From Mycobacterium sp. 4858 (GTDB lineage: Bacteria; Actinomycetota; Actinomycetes; Mycobacteriales; Mycobacteriaceae): a stretch of DNA of 64,000 nucleotides. Under the pieces are notes generated by a model. It made no database searches, had not been told where the DNA came from, and saw only the letters and a list, made by a program, of their open reading frames with translations. The position numbers and the translations under genes were made by a program. How positions within the stretch are numbered: position 1 is the stretch's first letter; each line of letters opens with the position of its first letter. This document shows positions 19,789 to 31,200 of the stretch, piece by piece. The stretch lies in the NCBI RefSeq assembly GCF_900240975.1, contig NZ_LT968775.1, forward strand, positions 1,724,715-1,788,714, given 5' to 3'.

Positions 19789-19810
19789 CCTCGGGCGCTT
19801 TGACCCGAGG
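19789..19810 (-). terminator. Hairpin after the HxxxDG acyltransferase gene
   Basis: CCTCGGG and CCCGAGG (19789-19795, 19804-19810) form a 7-bp stem with an 8-nt loop, 17 bp beyond the stop at 19828. It separates this gene from the RgpF-like gene. The rest of the 167-bp gap (19661-19788) holds no clear promoter beyond a weak GATACT -10 candidate. Confidence 0.55.
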
Positions 19811-19827
19811 AACAATCCGCCCGGTCT

Positions 19828-21225
19828 TCAATCGATGACGCCGGTCAGGCCGAACTCCGACAGCGTGTGCGCCGCCAGTTCGCGCAGCTCACCCTTCGAG
19901 TGCTTGCCGTCGAGTTGGTAGGCGACGACGGTGATGAAAACCCGTCCGCCGATGCGCCCCGAAACCATCAAGATGCCACGGGGGCGATCGAAGCTCTGCC
20001 GCGCGAAGCGTTGCCGCACGCCTCGAATGAAGACATGACCTGCGTCGGTGCCATCCGGGCGGCCTACTGCCGGGTCGATGTCTCCGATGGCCGAACAACC
20101 CACGTCGGTGTAGCCATAGGCCACATCGGCCAACCTTCTCATCGCCCATTTCGGCGTCAACGGGGCCAGCGGAAGTAACTGCAACAACTCCTCTGGCGTC
20201 TCCCGCAGGGTATGAAGCGCCTGGCTGATGGCGCGTCGGATATCGCGCAAATCCGTTGTCGCATGCGCCGGGTCGACACTGACGATCAGAAATGACAACG
20301 CGTTGGCGCGCGTGTCGTCCTCCGTGCGCTCGCTGACCGGGAACGACATCGCGACGGGGCTGCCGTCGCCAGCTCGGCATCCGGCGCGCTCCGCCATCTT
20401 CGCGGCAAACCCGGCGAAAAGCGCGTTACTTGTTCCGCCAAGGGCTTTCGCTCGAGTGTCCCACTCATCGAGGGCAACGTAGATCGTGATCGCCGGCGCC
20501 ATCAGAGCGTCATCCGCGTTGCCCCGCTCAGTGGCGACCGGTTTCGACGCCCGCACGCGGGCGATGTCAGACTCCCTGCGGCGCCCCAGGCGTACTGCCG
20601 CGCCAAGCGCCCTCGCGATCTGGGGTGCTTCCCGTGCGGTTTGGCAGGCGTCCTGGATCACCGCCCCCAGTCGATTGCGCGACCGTGGCGGCGGATACCC
20701 CAGATCACGGGTGTTGCCCTTGACCGCATCGGCTATCGCCAGGCAAAAGCCGAGTCCGTCAACCACCAGATGCGATGCCACCAGGCTGATGGCTGTCGAT
20801 CCATCCATGAAGGGCGCAACTCCGAGATGCCAAGCCGGCCCCCATTCCGGGTTGACGGGCATCCTTGCGCGTTCGTCAACCCACGCGCTGAGTTCGCTGC
20901 GCGGACGGGCGTGCTCAGCGACATCGAGGTCCGGCGCGGCCGGATATGAAACCCACCGATGACGGGCGAAGGGCAGCGGAGAACGCTCGATCCGCCGCCC
21001 CATCAACCCGAAGCCAAGGTTGCGGCGAAAGCGCTCCAGCCCGTCGAAGTCGATCGCGCGCTCGTAAATCCAGACGCATTGGACGACTGTGCCCTGGCCG
21101 GTGGCGAGGACCGAAAGAAACGACATCTGATCGATGAGCGCCAGACGGTTATCCCCCACAGCATCACGCTCGGCGCGACGCCGACGGCGCTCTCGCGCCG
21201 GAGACATCACGATCGCCGCCGGCAC
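19828..21225 (-). CDS. HxxxDG acyltransferase (condensation / WS-DGAT superfamily)
   Basis: A 465-residue protein. The catalytic motif is SHLVVDG (His152, Asp156, Gly157), and an N-terminal RLALIDQMSFL block recalls the LSPLDxMFL start of wax ester synthase/DGAT proteins. The C-terminal FPVSERTEDDTRANALSF segment is comparable to the domain after the catalytic half in that fold. It is not a classic PapA, because the PapA N-terminal signature is missing. It likely transfers an acyl group to a sugar or lipid alcohol. The start may be GTG 21225 or ATG 21207. It lies 38 bp after the FAAL gene and is probably co-transcribed with it, so the FAAL may supply the acyl group directly or through a carrier. 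Confidence 0.75.
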   Translation of the reverse strand: MPAAIVMSPARERRRRRAERDAVGDNRLALIDQMSFLSVLATGQGTVVQCVWIYERAIDFDGLERFRRNLGFGLMGRRIERSPLPFARHRWVSYPAAPDLDVAEHARPRSELSAWVDERARMPVNPEWGPAWHLGVAPFMDGSTAISLVASHLVVDGLGFCLAIADAVKGNTRDLGYPPPRSRNRLGAVIQDACQTAREAPQIARALGAAVRLGRRRESDIARVRASKPVATERGNADDALMAPAITIYVALDEWDTRAKALGGTSNALFAGFAAKMAERAGCRAGDGSPVAMSFPVSERTEDDTRANALSFLIVSVDPAHATTDLRDIRRAISQALHTLRETPEELLQLLPLAPLTPKWAMRRLADVAYGYTDVGCSAIGDIDPAVGRPDGTDAGHVFIRGVRQRFARQSFDRPRGILMVSGRIGGRVFITVVAYQLDGKHSKGELRELAAHTLSEFGLTGVID

Positions 21226-21263
21226 GCCGCTGTTGTGCTTCTACCGGTTTCGGTCGTCACGAC

Positions 21264-23003
21264 CTACGCGTCCAGGCGGGCGAATTGATTCTGCCGGTAC
21301 AGCTCTACGCACGTCCCTCGCCTGATCTTGCCGCTAGTGGTGATGGGAATCGAGCCGGGCGCTACCACAACCAGGTCCGATACCGCCAAGCCATGGGCGT
21401 TTGAGATCGCCGAGGTGACTTCACCCTTCACCGTGAGCCATTTGCTCACAGGATCCTCCTCGGCATCGCCAGGTTTCTTGATCTCGAGGATGACCACCAG
21501 CTTTTCGGTTCCCACATCCGGAACTGCAATCGCCGCACACCTTCCCGGCGTGACCTTCTGTATGGTCGCCTCGATGTCATCTGGAGAGTGGTTGCGTCCA
21601 TACACGATCAACAGATCCTTCATGCGACCGATGATGTACAACTCGTTGTCGAAGAAGAACCCCGAGTCGCCGGTTCTCAGCCACGGCTCTTGCGGTGTGC
21701 CGGCGGACGGCGCGGAAAGCTTTGCCCCGAAGGTGCTTTCCGTTTCTTCAGGTCGCTGCCAATAACCCGTTGAGACGTTCTCGCCGTGCACCCAGATCTC
21801 GCCGACGGTTCCCGGGGGACACTCGACACTGGTCGCCGGGTCCACGATACGGATCGTCTGCGAACGCGGCACGCCGTAACTGACCAGCGGTGTCCCACTT
21901 CCACTTTCGCACCGCCTCGCATGGCCGGCGGAGAGTTCTTCAGCGCGGAAGTGGTCGACTCGTGGCGGTTGAGCCGGAGCGCGGGTCGCCACGTAAACGG
22001 TCGCCTCTGCGAGCCCGTAGGAAGGTCGCACCACCGTGTCTCGCAAGTTGAAATTGGCGAACCGCTCAGTGAAACGCCGTATCGTCGCGGGCTGCACCCG
22101 CTCGGCCCCGCTCTGGATGATCATCACGTCGCCGAGATCCAGCCCGGCCATGTCCTCGTCGGTGGTCCTGCGCGCCGCCAGCTCGAAGGCGAAGTTCGGC
22201 GCCGCCGAAAAAACCCGACTGTGGCTGGCCAGCAACTGCATCCATCGAGCTGGCCGTTGCAGAAACGCGACCGGCGTCGTGAACACACTGCGGACTCCGG
22301 CCAGGATCGGTGCGCAAATTCCTAGAATCAAACCTAAGTCATGGTAGAAGGGCAGCCAAGACACGGTGGTGGTGCCAGGCGGGGCCAGCTGCCCATACTC
22401 CAGGAAATAGTCCGAGGCGATTTGATGGAAGTTCGCCAGCAAATTGCGGTGCGAAATCATCACCCCGGCGGGTCGACGAGTGGACCCGGATGTGTATTGC
22501 AGATAGGCAATCTCAGAACGACTACGGCTCCGGGACGAGACGGCCCCGGGTGGCTTGGCATCCAGCGAGTCAACCTCGATGAGTGCTGGACCGGACCCAC
22601 CGTTGTGCGGCTGTGCATACTTCGCGGCATCGCCGACGACCGAGGATGTGGTGAGAATCACCGACGGCGATGTGTCGTGAAGCACGGAATCAACACGGTC
22701 GTCGTGAGCGCCGCCAACAGGAGCCGAGAGTGGAACAGCGATAAGCCCAGCCTGCAGCGTCCCCAGGAATGCGGTGACGTAGTCGAGTCCCTGCGGTGCC
22801 AAGATCAGTACCCGGTCACCGCTGGACGCGCGGCACCTGAGTTCGTGCGCGATGTCTAACGAGCGCCGGTATGTCTGAGACCAGGTGAGACTCTTGACAA
22901 TGCCGTCCCAATCGTGTTCGTAGTCGACGAAGGTGAACGCGATGTCATCAGGCTGCATGCTGGCACGTTCACCCAGCACGTCCTGAAGAGACGAGCCGAA
23001 CAC
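21264..23003 (-). CDS. Fatty acyl-AMP ligase (FadD24/FadD25-like FAAL)
   Basis: A 579-residue long-chain acyl-AMP ligase. Motifs are the P-loop-like [17 protein letters not shown] (about 169-185), [26 protein letters not shown] and the C-terminal [18 protein letters not shown]. The [13 protein letters not shown] form and length are those of mycobacterial FAALs, which activate fatty acids as acyl-adenylates and load them on a PKS or NRPS carrier without CoA. Candidates here are the MAS-type PKS at 8745 and the starter condensation domain of the NRPS at 47521-23737. The start is GTG 23003. The best-known neighbours in M. tuberculosis are fadD24 and fadD25 at the pks5 region. It lies 147 bp after the CMD-family gene. 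Confidence 0.88.
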   Translation of the reverse strand: MFGSSLQDVLGERASMQPDDIAFTFVDYEHDWDGIVKSLTWSQTYRRSLDIAHELRCRASSGDRVLILAPQGLDYVTAFLGTLQAGLIAVPLSAPVGGAHDDRVDSVLHDTSPSVILTTSSVVGDAAKYAQPHNGGSGPALIEVDSLDAKPPGAVSSRSRSRSEIAYLQYTSGSTRRPAGVMISHRNLLANFHQIASDYFLEYGQLAPPGTTTVSWLPFYHDLGLILGICAPILAGVRSVFTTPVAFLQRPARWMQLLASHSRVFSAAPNFAFELAARRTTDEDMAGLDLGDVMIIQSGAERVQPATIRRFTERFANFNLRDTVVRPSYGLAEATVYVATRAPAQPPRVDHFRAEELSAGHARRCESGSGTPLVSYGVPRSQTIRIVDPATSVECPPGTVGEIWVHGENVSTGYWQRPEETESTFGAKLSAPSAGTPQEPWLRTGDSGFFFDNELYIIGRMKDLLIVYGRNHSPDDIEATIQKVTPGRCAAIAVPDVGTEKLVVILEIKKPGDAEEDPVSKWLTVKGEVTSAISNAHGLAVSDLVVVAPGSIPITTSGKIRRGTCVELYRQNQFARLDA

Positions 23004-23150
23004 GGTATCTCGTTACCTTCCTTCGCGTACGCCCACAGGCCCTCGGCGGCGATTTTAGTGGTGATGGGGTCGTCGTCGCTGCCCGAAAGGCGGTACCAGG
23101 CCCGGGCGGAGGCACACTTTCGCCGTTCGCACCTACCGGATCGGCCGGTG

Positions 23151-23714
23151 CTACGGCCCTTGGCCGTCCGGCGGCCAACTCGCGACGCCTTCCTCCAATG
23201 GGACGGCAAGGCTCCGCAAGATCGATGCGACCATACGCCAGGCGCCGATCGCGGTGACGAGTTCGATGAGAACCGTTGTGTCACCGTTTAACTCACGCTG
23301 GCAGCTCGCCCAGCTCGCGTCGCTGACCGCGCCGTAGCGCACCACGTCGTCGGTGGCGGCCAGCACGGCACGCTCGACTGCGCCGAATCCGTCGTGTGCC
23401 TGCCAGTCGCGCACGGCGAGCAGGTCCTCGGGTGCGACCCCCAGCCTCGAGGCAACCCGCCAGTGTTGGGTCCATTCGTAGTCGCACGCGGTGAGCCAAC
23501 CGATCCGCATGATCACCAATTCGCGCAACCGCGGGTCGAGTGCACCGTGCCAGAGCATGGTGGCAAGCAGATCGTTGATGGCGCGCGCCAGCTGCGGGTG
23601 GTTGAGCAGCACCTGGAAGATGTTCAGTTCTGCCATGTAGTTGGGCACGGCCGCCTCGTCGGCGGCGGCCTTTGCTTCCTCGAGCGGCAATGGGGGCACG
23701 CGCGCTGGTGTCAT
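23151..23714 (-). CDS. Carboxymuconolactone decarboxylase-family protein (Rv1531-like)
   Basis: A 187-residue AhpD/CMD-like protein. The core is RELVIMRIGWLTACDYEWTQH, with one Cys (77) and a His (84) in the position of the AhpD active site. It lacks the CxxC pair, so a peroxidase role like that of AhpD is doubtful. The length and neighbours (FAAL on one side, Rv1533-like gene beyond the PKS cassette) match Rv1531 of M. tuberculosis. It starts 22 bp after the stop of the large NRPS and may be read through from it. The substrate is unknown. Confidence 0.8.
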   Translation of the reverse strand: MTPARVPPLPLEEAKAAADEAAVPNYMAELNIFQVLLNHPQLARAINDLLATMLWHGALDPRLRELVIMRIGWLTACDYEWTQHWRVASRLGVAPEDLLAVRDWQAHDGFGAVERAVLAATDDVVRYGAVSDASWASCQRELNGDTTVLIELVTAIGAWRMVASILRSLAVPLEEGVASWPPDGQGP

Positions 23715-23736
23715 GACATGCAGTTTCGCACGTACG

Positions 23737-24955
23737 TTAGAGCAGGCCGAGCAGCTGCAGGTCGGTGACGTACTTGACGATCACGGGCGCCGACACACGC
23801 GGGATGTCCGGATCGTCGCTGTCGGGGCCGATCTTGGCTTCGCGCACCGCGGCGCGGAACCGGTCGGTCGGGGCGAGCGACCCGCGGCCCGGCTCGCCAG
23901 GCTCGACCTGCTGCGTTCCGGGCGACGGCAACAGCGGGAGCACCGAGTGTTGGCGCTGGCGCTCCGGCAGTTCGCGCAGGGCGGCCTCGAACCGCTGCAG
24001 CCACTCGCCGAAGTCGTCGATCCGCTCGATCGGATAGCCGGCCTCGACCAGCCAGTCGACGTACTCGTCGATGCCGATCCCGTCGTCGTGCGGGTTCATC
24101 ACGTGATAGGTCTCGAACCCCTCCATCACCTGCGCGCCCAAGGCGGTGATGGCCTCGGCGACGAACCCCACCGGCAGCGCATCGAAGTGCGCCCGCTGCC
24201 GGTTGCCCTCGGCATCCAGTCGATAGAACGACCGCGGCGCGACACCGGTCGCCGCGATGCTCAACACCATCCGGGTGAACATGTCCGACAGGTTGAGCTG
24301 TCCCGCGTAGGTGACATCGGCCAGAAGCAGGTCGCAGCGGAACACCGAGACCGGCAGCCCGCACAGATCGTGGGCCTCGCGCAGCAACACCTCGCCGGCC
24401 CACTTGCTGGTGCCGTAGCCATTGGCGTAGCTGCCGTCGATCGTTCGGGCGGGGCTGATGACCCGGATGTCGGCGTCCTCGGTGAAGGCGGCCGGCTCCA
24501 CCCCATCCCCCACATTGGCGGTCGAAACATACGTATAGGGCTTGAGTTTGGTCGTCAGCGCCAGCCGGATCAGCTCGGCGGTACCCGCGACGTTGGGCCC
24601 GAACAGCTCGCTGTAGGGCAGCACACCATTGACCAGCGCCGCCGAGTCCACGATCAGGTCGACGCTGTCGGCCAACCGTTGCCACGTCGGCTCATCCAGG
24701 CCCAGGTTCGCCGCACCCTTGTCGCCCGCGATGACCTCCAGGTGATCGGCGGCCAACTCCTGGAAATACCGCAGCAACTTCGGGTCACCGCTGTCGAAGG
24801 TCTTCTCCAGCCGCTGACGCGCCTCCTCATCCGAACCGGCCCGCACCAGGCAGACCAGCTTGCCATCCACCAGCTCCAACTGCTCGAGCCACTGCAGGGC
24901 CAGGTAACGGCCCAAAAAGCCCGTCGCACCGGTCAACAGGACCGTCCGCACCTGA
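23737..24955 (-). repeat. Reductase-domain direct repeat, partner at 47937-49160
   Basis: The R domain of the giant NRPS and that of Mps2 are nearly the same. The first about 48 bp differ by one base at offset 24200, and the block around 24661-24960 matches 48852-49150 closely at offset 24191. The two copies are in direct orientation and flank the rest of the giant NRPS gene. Confidence 0.85.
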
Positions 24956-27900
24956 GCGCTCGGGCCGGGCAACGACGGCGCGCCGCCCAGCGTCCCGGCG
25001 TCGATGAACTTCTCCAACATCAGATCGCTCGCGTACACCTCGGTGGCGTCGCGACCGTGCACCGAGGCGAAGCTGGGACCGATCTTGGGTGCGGCCGCGA
25101 AATCTTGTGCGTACGAGTCGAATTGCTGACTCAGGTTCCGCACCGACGGCGCGTCGAACACGGCGCGCACGGGCAGATGGATGCCCAAGGTGGTGTGGAT
25201 CGCCGCGACCAGGCGCATGGCCGACAGTGAATCGCCGCCGAGGTCGAAGAACGAGTCTTCGACGCCAACCCGCTGCACGCCCAGGACCTGGGCGTAGATG
25301 TCGGCCAGGGTCTCCTCGACCGGCGTGGCCGGCGGGCGGTAGCGGTCCCGGTCGGTGTATTCCGGCGCGGGCAACGCCCGGGTGTCGAGTTTGCCGTTGA
25401 CCGTCAACGGCAGCGCGTCCACCGCCAGCACCGCTGCCGGGACCATGTAGGCGGGCAGCCGGTCGGCCAGCGCCGCGCGCAGCGCGGCCGGGTCGGCGGT
25501 CCCGGTGATGTAGCCGACCAGCCGCCTGTCGCCGGGACGGTCCTCGCGGGCGATCACCGCGGCCTGCTCGACGCCGGCCAAGGCGGCCAGCGCGGCGCGG
25601 ACCTCACCGAGCTCGACGCGGTGCCCGCGGATTTTCACCTGCTCGTCGACCCTGCCCAGGTACTGCAGCTGGCCGTCGGCACCCCAGCGCACCAGGTCCC
25701 CGGTGCGATACATGCGCTGCCCGGGCACCCCGAACGGGCACGCCACGAACCGCGACGCGGTCAGACCGGCCCGGCGCACGTACCCGTACGTCAGGCCCGC
25801 CCCCGTCACATACAGCTCCCCGATCACGCCGGTGGGCGCCGGCCGCAGCCGCCCGTCGAGCACGAACAGCGCCGCCCCCGGGACCGGCGAACCGATCGGC
25901 GGTGTTCCCGACTCGGGGACCAGCGGCGCGCTGATCGCCACACACATCGTGGTCTCGGTCGGGCCGTAGACATTGAGCATGGTCCGCCCCGGCGCCCACC
26001 GGTCCACCACCTCTTCCGGGCAGGCCTCCCCGGCCACCACCAGGGCGGCCGAGTCCAGACCCTCGGGCGCCAGAATTCCGGCCTCCGACGGTGTTTGGGT
26101 GAGCACGCTGACGTTTTCGGCGGTCAGCAGCGCGTGCAGGTCCTCCGGGGAGCGGGCGGTGGCGTCGGGCACCACCAGGACCCGCCCGCCGTGCAACAGC
26201 GCGCCGAAGATCTCCCAGACTGACACGTCGAAGACCAGCGAATGGCTCTGCGCCCACACTCCCCCCGCCGGCAGCGGCGCGTCGAGTGGGGTGAACAGCT
26301 GCGTGACGTTGCGGTGAGTGACCGCAACGCCTTTCGGAGTACCGGTGGTGCCTGACGTATAGATGATGTAGGCGACGTCGTCGGCCGTCGGCGTCGCCGA
26401 CGGCGCGCTCGCGGGCCGGGCGTGCAGGGCGGGATCTTCGACGTCGACGACGGGGCGGTCGAAGCCGTCCAGCCGCGACCGGAGACCGGCGGTCGTCAGC
26501 GCGACCACCGGCGCGGCGTCGGCGAGGACGAACTCGATCCGCGCCGCCGGCAGCCCCGGGTCGATCGGCAGGTAGGCCGCCCCGGTCTTGAGCACCGCCA
26601 GGATCGCCACGACGGCCTCGGCCGAGCGGTCCGCGAGCAGCGCCACGCATTCGCCCGGGCCCGCCCCGCGGTCAACGAGCAGGTGCGCCAACCGATTCGC
26701 GGCCCGGTCGAGCTCGCGGTAGGTCAGCGTGCGGTCCCCGCAGCGGACGGCCACCGCGTCCGGGGCGCGGCCGACGTGGGCGGCGAACGCCTCCAGGATC
26801 GACGGCCAGGTCACCGTCCGGGTGGAGACCGCGCGATTGCCCCACTCGTCGAGGCGGGCGCGCTCGTCGTCATCGAGCACGTCGATCGACGACAACGGCC
26901 GCGCGGGGTCGGCGGTGACGGCCAGCAGCACCTGGTGCAGGCGTTTGACCAGCGTTTCGATGGTGCCGGTGTCGAACACGTCGGTGCGGAACTCCACCTG
27001 CCCGCCGATCCCGGCGGGTTCACCGGTGTCGCTGAAGTGTTCGGCCAGTGAGAACGTCAGGTCCATGCGGGCGGTGTGGGTGTCCACCGGAAGCGGGGTG
27101 ACGTGCAGGTCACCCAGGCTCAGCTCGGTCGGGTCGTTGTTCTGCCAGGCCAGCATCACCTGCACCAGCGGATGGTGGCTGAGGCTGCGGGTGGGCCGAA
27201 GCCGCTCGACGAGCACCTCGAAGGGGACGTCCTGGTGTTCGTAGGCGGCCAGGCTGCGCCCGCGCACCTGCGCCAGAAGCTGCGCGACCGTCGGGTCCCC
27301 GCCCAGATCCGTGCGCAACACGAGGGTGTTGACGAAGAAGCCCACCACGCCGTCGAGCGACGGGTCGCGGCGCCCGGCGATCGGGAAGCCCACGGCCACC
27401 TCGCTGCTTCCGCTCAGCGTCGACAGCAGCACCGCCAGCGCGGCCTGCACGACCATGAAACTGGTCGCCTTGTGCGCCCGCGCCGCCTCGCGCACCCGCT
27501 GCTGTAGCTCGGCCGGCCACCGCACGCCCACGGTCGCCCCGCGGTGGTCGGCCACCAGCGGGTAGGGCCGATCGGTGGGCAGCACCAGCCGCTCGGGCAT
27601 CCCGGCCAGCGTGTGTTCCCAGAACCGCAGCTGCCCGGCGATGGGGCTCTCCGGATCGTCCGGGTCGCCCAGATGCGCGCGTTGCCACAGCGCGAAGTCG
27701 GCGTATTGCACGGCCGGCGGCCGCCATTGCGGGGCTTGGCCCGCGCACCGGCCGGCGTAGGCCACGCCGAGATCGCGCACCAGCGGCGTGAGCGACAGGC
27801 CGTCGGCCGCGATGTGGTGGAGCACCGTCACCAACACGTGCTCTTCCGCGTCAGTGCGGAAAAGCCAAGCGCGCAGGGGAATTTCGGCTCCCAGGTCGAA

Positions 27901-28235
27901 CGCGTAGTGGGCGACCGTCTCGACGGCCTCGGTCAACCGGTCCTGCGGCCAGGCGGTGGCGTCGACCACGTCGCACCGGACGTCGGCCTCCTCGGGTGTC
28001 ATCACGACCTGCTGCGGTGTCCCCTCGGCCGCGATGAAGACCGTGCGCAGGCTTTCGTGCCGGGCCACCACGTCGCCCAGTGCGGCATGGAACGCGTCGG
28101 CATCCACGCGCCCGTCCAGCCGCAGCGCCGCCGCCATGTTGTACACCGCCGACGGTCCCTGCAATTGGTCGAGGAACCACAGCCGGGATTGGGCGAAGGA
28201 CAACGGAATCACCGCGGGCCGTTCGATCGCCGTCA
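23737..28235 (-). other. NRPS module 7 (C-A-PCP) plus thioester reductase domain
   Basis: C7 about 28235-26830 (HHIAADGLS), A7 about 26810-25350, PCP7 at 25228 (GGDSLSAM), R about 24955-23737. The A-domain code read by eye is DVWTVAVMCK; it resembles hydrophobic or aromatic codes, but the amino acid is not certain. R carries TGATGFLG and the YxxxK pair (YGTSK). Confidence 0.75.
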
Positions 28236-31200
28236 ACGGCGTGCGCCCCGCCCCGTCGTCGCCGAGGCGCGGCGCCAACTGGTGGATGGTGGGCGCCTCG
28301 AACAGCGACCGCACCCCGAGGTGGGCGCCCAGGCCGGCGTTGACCGCCGCGATCAAGCGCGTCGCCGCCAGCGAATCCCCGCCCAGGTCGAAGAACGAGT
28401 CGTCGACACCGACCCGGTCGAGGCCGAGGACCTGGGCATAGATGGCGGCCAGGATCTCCTCGGTGGGGGTGGCCGGCGCGCGGTAACGACCGGGATCGCG
28501 GTAGTCGGGCGGCGGCAGGGCCCGGGTGTCGAGCTTGCCGTTGACGGTCAACGGGATCGCGTCCACGACGACGATGGCGGCGGGCACCATGTAGGCGGGC
28601 AGCCGCTCGGCGAGCGCGGCGCGGACGCCGGCGGGGTCGGCGTGCCCGGCCACGTAGCCCACCAGCCGCCTGTCTCCGGGACGGTCTTCGCGGGCGATCA
28701 CCGCGGCCTGCCGCACCCCGTCCAAACCGCTTAGGGCCGCGTGGATTTCGCCGAGCTCGATGCGATAGCCGCGGATCTTGACCTGGTCGTCGGAGCGGCC
28801 CAGGTACTGCAGCTGCCCGTCGGCGCCCCAGCGGACCAGGTCCCCGGTGCGGTACATGCGTCGCCCGGGTGGGCCCGACGGGCACGGGACGAACCGCGAC
28901 GCCGTCAGCGCCGGCCGGCCGACGTATCCGGACGCCAACGCGCGGCCGGCCACGTACAGCTCGCCGACCACCCCGGCCGGCACCGGCCGCAACCAGTTGT
29001 CCAGCACCAGGAAGGCGAGATGCGCCAGGGGAATTCCGATGGGGCTGCCGCCGCCGTCGACGTCGCCGAGGACGATCTCGCGGAACGAGGCATGCACCGT
29101 GGTCTCGGTCGTTCCGTACATGTTGACGATGCGTGGGCGTCCCGGATGGCCGTCCAACCACGTGGCCAGGCGCCGGGGTTCGAGCGCTTCGCCGCCGAAC
29201 ACCAGCGTCTGCAGCTTGAGCTGCCGGCCGAGCTCGGGCGCCAACGCATCGGCGGTCTGCAACGCGTAGAAGGCCGACGGTGTCTGGCTCAGCACGCTGA
29301 CCTGTTCACGAACCAGCAAGGCGTGCAGGTCTTCCGGCGAACGGACCACCGCGTCGGGCACCACCACCAGGCGTCCCCCGCGCAGCAGCGCGCCGAACAT
29401 CTCCCACACCGAGAAGTCGAAGGCCAGCGAGTGGCACAGCGTCCACACCGTGCCCAGCTCCAGCTCGGCGTCCAGCGAATCCAGCAGCTCGATGACGCTG
29501 CGGTGGGTGACCGCCGCGCCCTTGGGGGTCCCGGTCGTACCGGAGGTGTAGATGACATAGGCGATGTCGTCGGGCGCCGCGGCGGGCAGCGGCCCGGCGG
29601 GGCGGGCGTCGACGTCGTCGTCGTCGTGGGCGTCGATGACGGGCAGGTCGCAACCGTCGAGCCGCGACCGCAGGCCGGCCGTGGTGATCACGGCGACGGG
29701 TGCGGCGTCGTGCAGGACGAAGCCGATCCGCGCGGCCGGCAGCCCCGGATCGACCGGCACGTAGGCCGCCCCGGCTTTCAGCACCGCCAGGATCGCCACG
29801 ACCGCCTCGGCCGTCCGGGGCATCAGCAGCGCCACCCGCTCCCCCGGGCCCGCGCCGACCTCGACGAGCCGGTGCGCCAGGCGATTCGCTTTGTCGTCGA
29901 CCTCGCGGTAGGTCAGGCCGCGGCCCCCGCAGCTGATGGCCACCGCGTCCGGCGCGCGGTCCACCTGCGTGGCGAACGTTTCCGGAATCGACCTCGCCGC
30001 CGGCCCGGGCCGGCTCAGCGCGGCGTGGTTGCCGATGACCTCGAGGCGGGCGCGCTCCGCCTGGTCGAGCACGTCGACGGACGACAACCGGCGGGCGGGG
30101 TCGGCGGGCATGGCCTCCAGCACCCGCCGCAGCCGCGCCAGAAGGGTTGTGACGGGAGCGGGGTCGAACACGTCGGTGCGGAACTCCACTGCACCGCCGA
30201 TCCCGGCGGACCGGCCGTCCGCGGTCCAGCGTTCGGCCAGCGAGAACAACAGGTCGGTGCGGGCCGTGCCGGTGTCCACCGGCAGCGCGGTGACCTGCAG
30301 ATTGCCCAGCGCGAGTTCGGCGGGCCCGGTGTTCTGCCAGGCCAGCATCACCTGGACCAGCGGATGGTGCCCGAGGCTGCGGGTGGGGTTCATCCGCTCC
30401 ACGAGAACCTCGAAGGGCACGTCCTGATGTTCGTAGGCGGCCAGGCTGCGCCGGCGCACCTGGGCCAAAAGGTCGGCGATGCTGGGGTCCCCGGACAGCT
30501 CGACCCGCAACACCAAAGTGTTGACGAAGAAGCCGACGACGTCGTCCAGTGCGGGATCGCGACGGCCGGCGATCGGGAAGCCCACGGCGACATCGGAACT
30601 CGCGGTGAGTTTGGCGAGCAGCACCGCCAGGGCGGCCTGGATCACCATGAAACTGGTCGCGTTGTTCGCCCGCGCCAGCTCGCGCACCCGGTCCTGCAGG
30701 TCGGCGGGCCACTCGACGCTCACACTGGCACCGCGCTGATCGGCGACGGTCGGATAGGGCCGATCGGTGGGCAACTCGAGACGCTCGGGCATCCCGGCCA
30801 GCGCGTCCTGCCAGTAGCGCAGCTGCCCGGCGATCGGGCTGTCCGGGTCGTCGAGTTCGCCGAACCGGCTTCGCTGCCACAGGGCGTAGTCGGCGTACTG
30901 CACCGGCAACGGCGCCCAGCCGGGGGCCCGGCCCGCGCACCGGCTGGCATAGGCCACGCCGAGGTCGCGCACCAGCGGGGTGAGCGACCAGCCGTCGGCG
31001 GCGATGTGGTGCACCACGGCCACCAGGACGTGTTCGTCCTCGGCGATCCTGAAAAGCTCTGCCCGCAAAGGGATCTCGGCAACCAGGTCAAACGGGCGTC
31101 CCGCGGCAGCCCGGACGGCCTGCTCCAACCGCGCCGGGGACCATTCGGCGGCGTCCACCACCTCCCACCGGGCGTCGGCGTGCTCCGGCGGCAACACCAC

